Source: Amyloporia xantha | Taxonomy: Eukaryota; Basidiomycota; Agaricomycetes; Polyporales; Adustoporiaceae | Length of the DNA stretch: 64,000 bases | Direction: 5' to 3' | NCBI GenBank assembly: GCA_036971615.1 | Contig: JAYKKR010000051.1 | Coordinates: 1-64,000, forward strand | Shown: one piece after another, positions 63,205 through 64,000 of the stretch | Layout: every line of letters begins with the position of its first letter | How positions within the stretch are numbered: position 1 is the first letter of the stretch | Translations under genes and position numbers: made by a program | The notes under the pieces: model-generated | What the model saw: only the letters and a program-made list of their open reading frames with translations | The model's database searches: none | What the model was told of the DNA's origin: nothing

Positions 63205-63615
63205 TTAGAAAAGACGTAAGGGGTTATTACGTGACCATCCTTCGGATGGCATGTTATATTCTTTAGCTTCACTTATAGATATAGCACCTGAACCTATTTC
63301 TAGGACAAATCCTATAGTTAATACAATGAAGAAAATTAATGCGACAGAAAAACCAAAAGTACTTACTTGATATAAAGTAACAGCAATTGGGAATAATAAC
63401 AGTATTTCCAGATCAAAAACTAAGAATAACATAGCAACAATATAAAAATGTATTTGAAAAGTAGATCTAGTTTGACCTTGTATAGCGTTAAATCCACATT
63501 CATATGCAGATACTTTAGCTTCATCGGGTCTATGTGGAGCTACTAATAAATTTAATGCCAGTAATATTACAGATAAAATAGGTACAAAAATAAATAACAT
63601 TAATAAAGTATTCAT
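63205..63615 (-). CDS. nad3: nad3, NADH dehydrogenase subunit 3
   Basis: Complex I membrane subunit. 136 residues with the conserved YECGF loop (about 38-42) and FYIVAMLFLVFDLEILLLFP. Three helices. The last 15 residues or so (after EAKEYN, MPSEGWSRNNPLRLF) are encoded by a GC hairpin (CATGCCATCCGAAGGATGG, 63233-63251), which seems to have displaced the original end. The ATG directly follows the nad2 stop (TAA ATG), so nad2 and nad3 share a transcript. Confidence 0.95.
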   Translation of the reverse strand: MNTLLMLFIFVPILSVILLALNLLVAPHRPDEAKVSAYECGFNAIQGQTRSTFQIHFYIVAMLFLVFDLEILLLFPIAVTLYQVSTFGFSVALIFFIVLTIGFVLEIGSGAISISEAKEYNMPSEGWSRNNPLRLF

Positions 63616-64000
63616 TTAAAAGTTATATACAGATAAAGAAAGTAATTGTGTACTATTTAATAATATAGAAGGTTTAAGAACAAATAATAATATAGATAAA
63701 GTTAAAGTACTAATTAAAAAACTATGGAAATTACTTAGTTCAGATTCAGACGCTTGTACGTCAGTTTCTTCTGGCATCCATGCATGCCCCATCCCCTATC
63801 GACGATGAAAGGGATGCGGATGGCATAGGAGAATGAAGAACTCTAATTATTTTTAAGTAATAAGAAGCACTAATTACACTTACTACAATAGCTACAATAG
63901 CCATGAAATAGTATCCACTTTGTATAGCAGAATATAATACAAATTGTTTAGAGAAGAAACCAATTAAAGGAGGGATCCCTGCCATAGAGAATAAGCAAAT
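63616..64000 (-). pseudogene. nad2: nad2, 3' part, frame broken by a GC hairpin
   Basis: NADH dehydrogenase subunit 2; the 5' part lies beyond the window. [20 protein letters not shown] and [11 protein letters not shown] are the conserved C-terminal third. A GC hairpin insertion (about 63773-63832, TCGACGATGA tip) follows; read straight through it ends in a stop, while the true C-terminus ([17 protein letters not shown] to SVYNF) is in another frame and ends at 63616. Either the insert is out of frame or a base was lost. Confidence 0.9.

Overview
The window is fungal mitochondrial DNA. It carries nad1, nad2 (partial), nad3, nad4, nad4L, nad5, nad6, cob, cox2, cox3, atp8, rps3, both rRNAs, at least 18 tRNA genes and a type-B DNA polymerase (dpo), all AT-rich, separated by GC-rich hairpin spacers. 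TGA is never needed as a sense codon and all genes start with ATG, so UGA is not reassigned to Trp. With a free-standing rps3, atp8, a full nad set and hairpin-studded spacers, this suggests an early-diverging (chytrid-like) fungus rather than a yeast or mushroom. The species is not identified. cox1, atp6 and atp9 are not in the window.

Layout. One block of about 23 kb is present nearly three times. Copy 1 (1-7750, plus) starts inside nad5 and runs nad5, orf340, nad4, eight tRNAs, orf327 (5'-truncated). The sequence then folds back through a loop of about 80 nt into copy 2 (7754-30608), which reads the same genes on the minus strand and goes on through nad4L, cox3, orf120, tRNA-Gly, rnl (one group I intron), rns, tRNAs, cox2, atp8, nad1 and cob. 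A single-copy spacer of about 500 bp with tRNA-Pro follows. Copy 3 (31105-53831) is then the inverted repeat of copy 2. Right of 53.9 kb the sequence is single copy: complete orf327, rnl fragments, orf227, orf198, orf106, dpo, a tRNA-like gene, rps3, nad6, nad3 and the 3' part of nad2.

The copies differ mainly by homopolymer indels that break frames in one copy but not another. The segment just after each fold-back is dense in deletions (7754-8170; 31105-32160). This looks like uncorrected long-read error, so the reading of each gene should be taken from its intact copy: mostly copy 2; nad5 and nad4L also copy 3; orf340 copies 1 and 2. Whether the inverted repeat is real or a fold-back artefact is open.

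The most interesting biology is a family of paralogous membrane ORFs (orf340, orf327, orf120, orf227, orf198, orf106), each ending in two transmembrane helices around a short basic loop. Together with dpo, most of them are preceded by a duplicated 5' end of a standard mitochondrial gene: the nad4 leader before orf340, the cox3 leader before orf120 and orf327, the rps3 leader before orf227, a nad4L-like 5' end before dpo, and apparent nad2 N-terminal codons fused to orf198. The arrangement leader-ORF-leader-gene suggests insertion elements that duplicate or capture host expression signals. Short palindromes and a modular GC-hairpin vocabulary fill the spacers and also sit inside coding sequences, sometimes at frame breaks (dpo, nad2).
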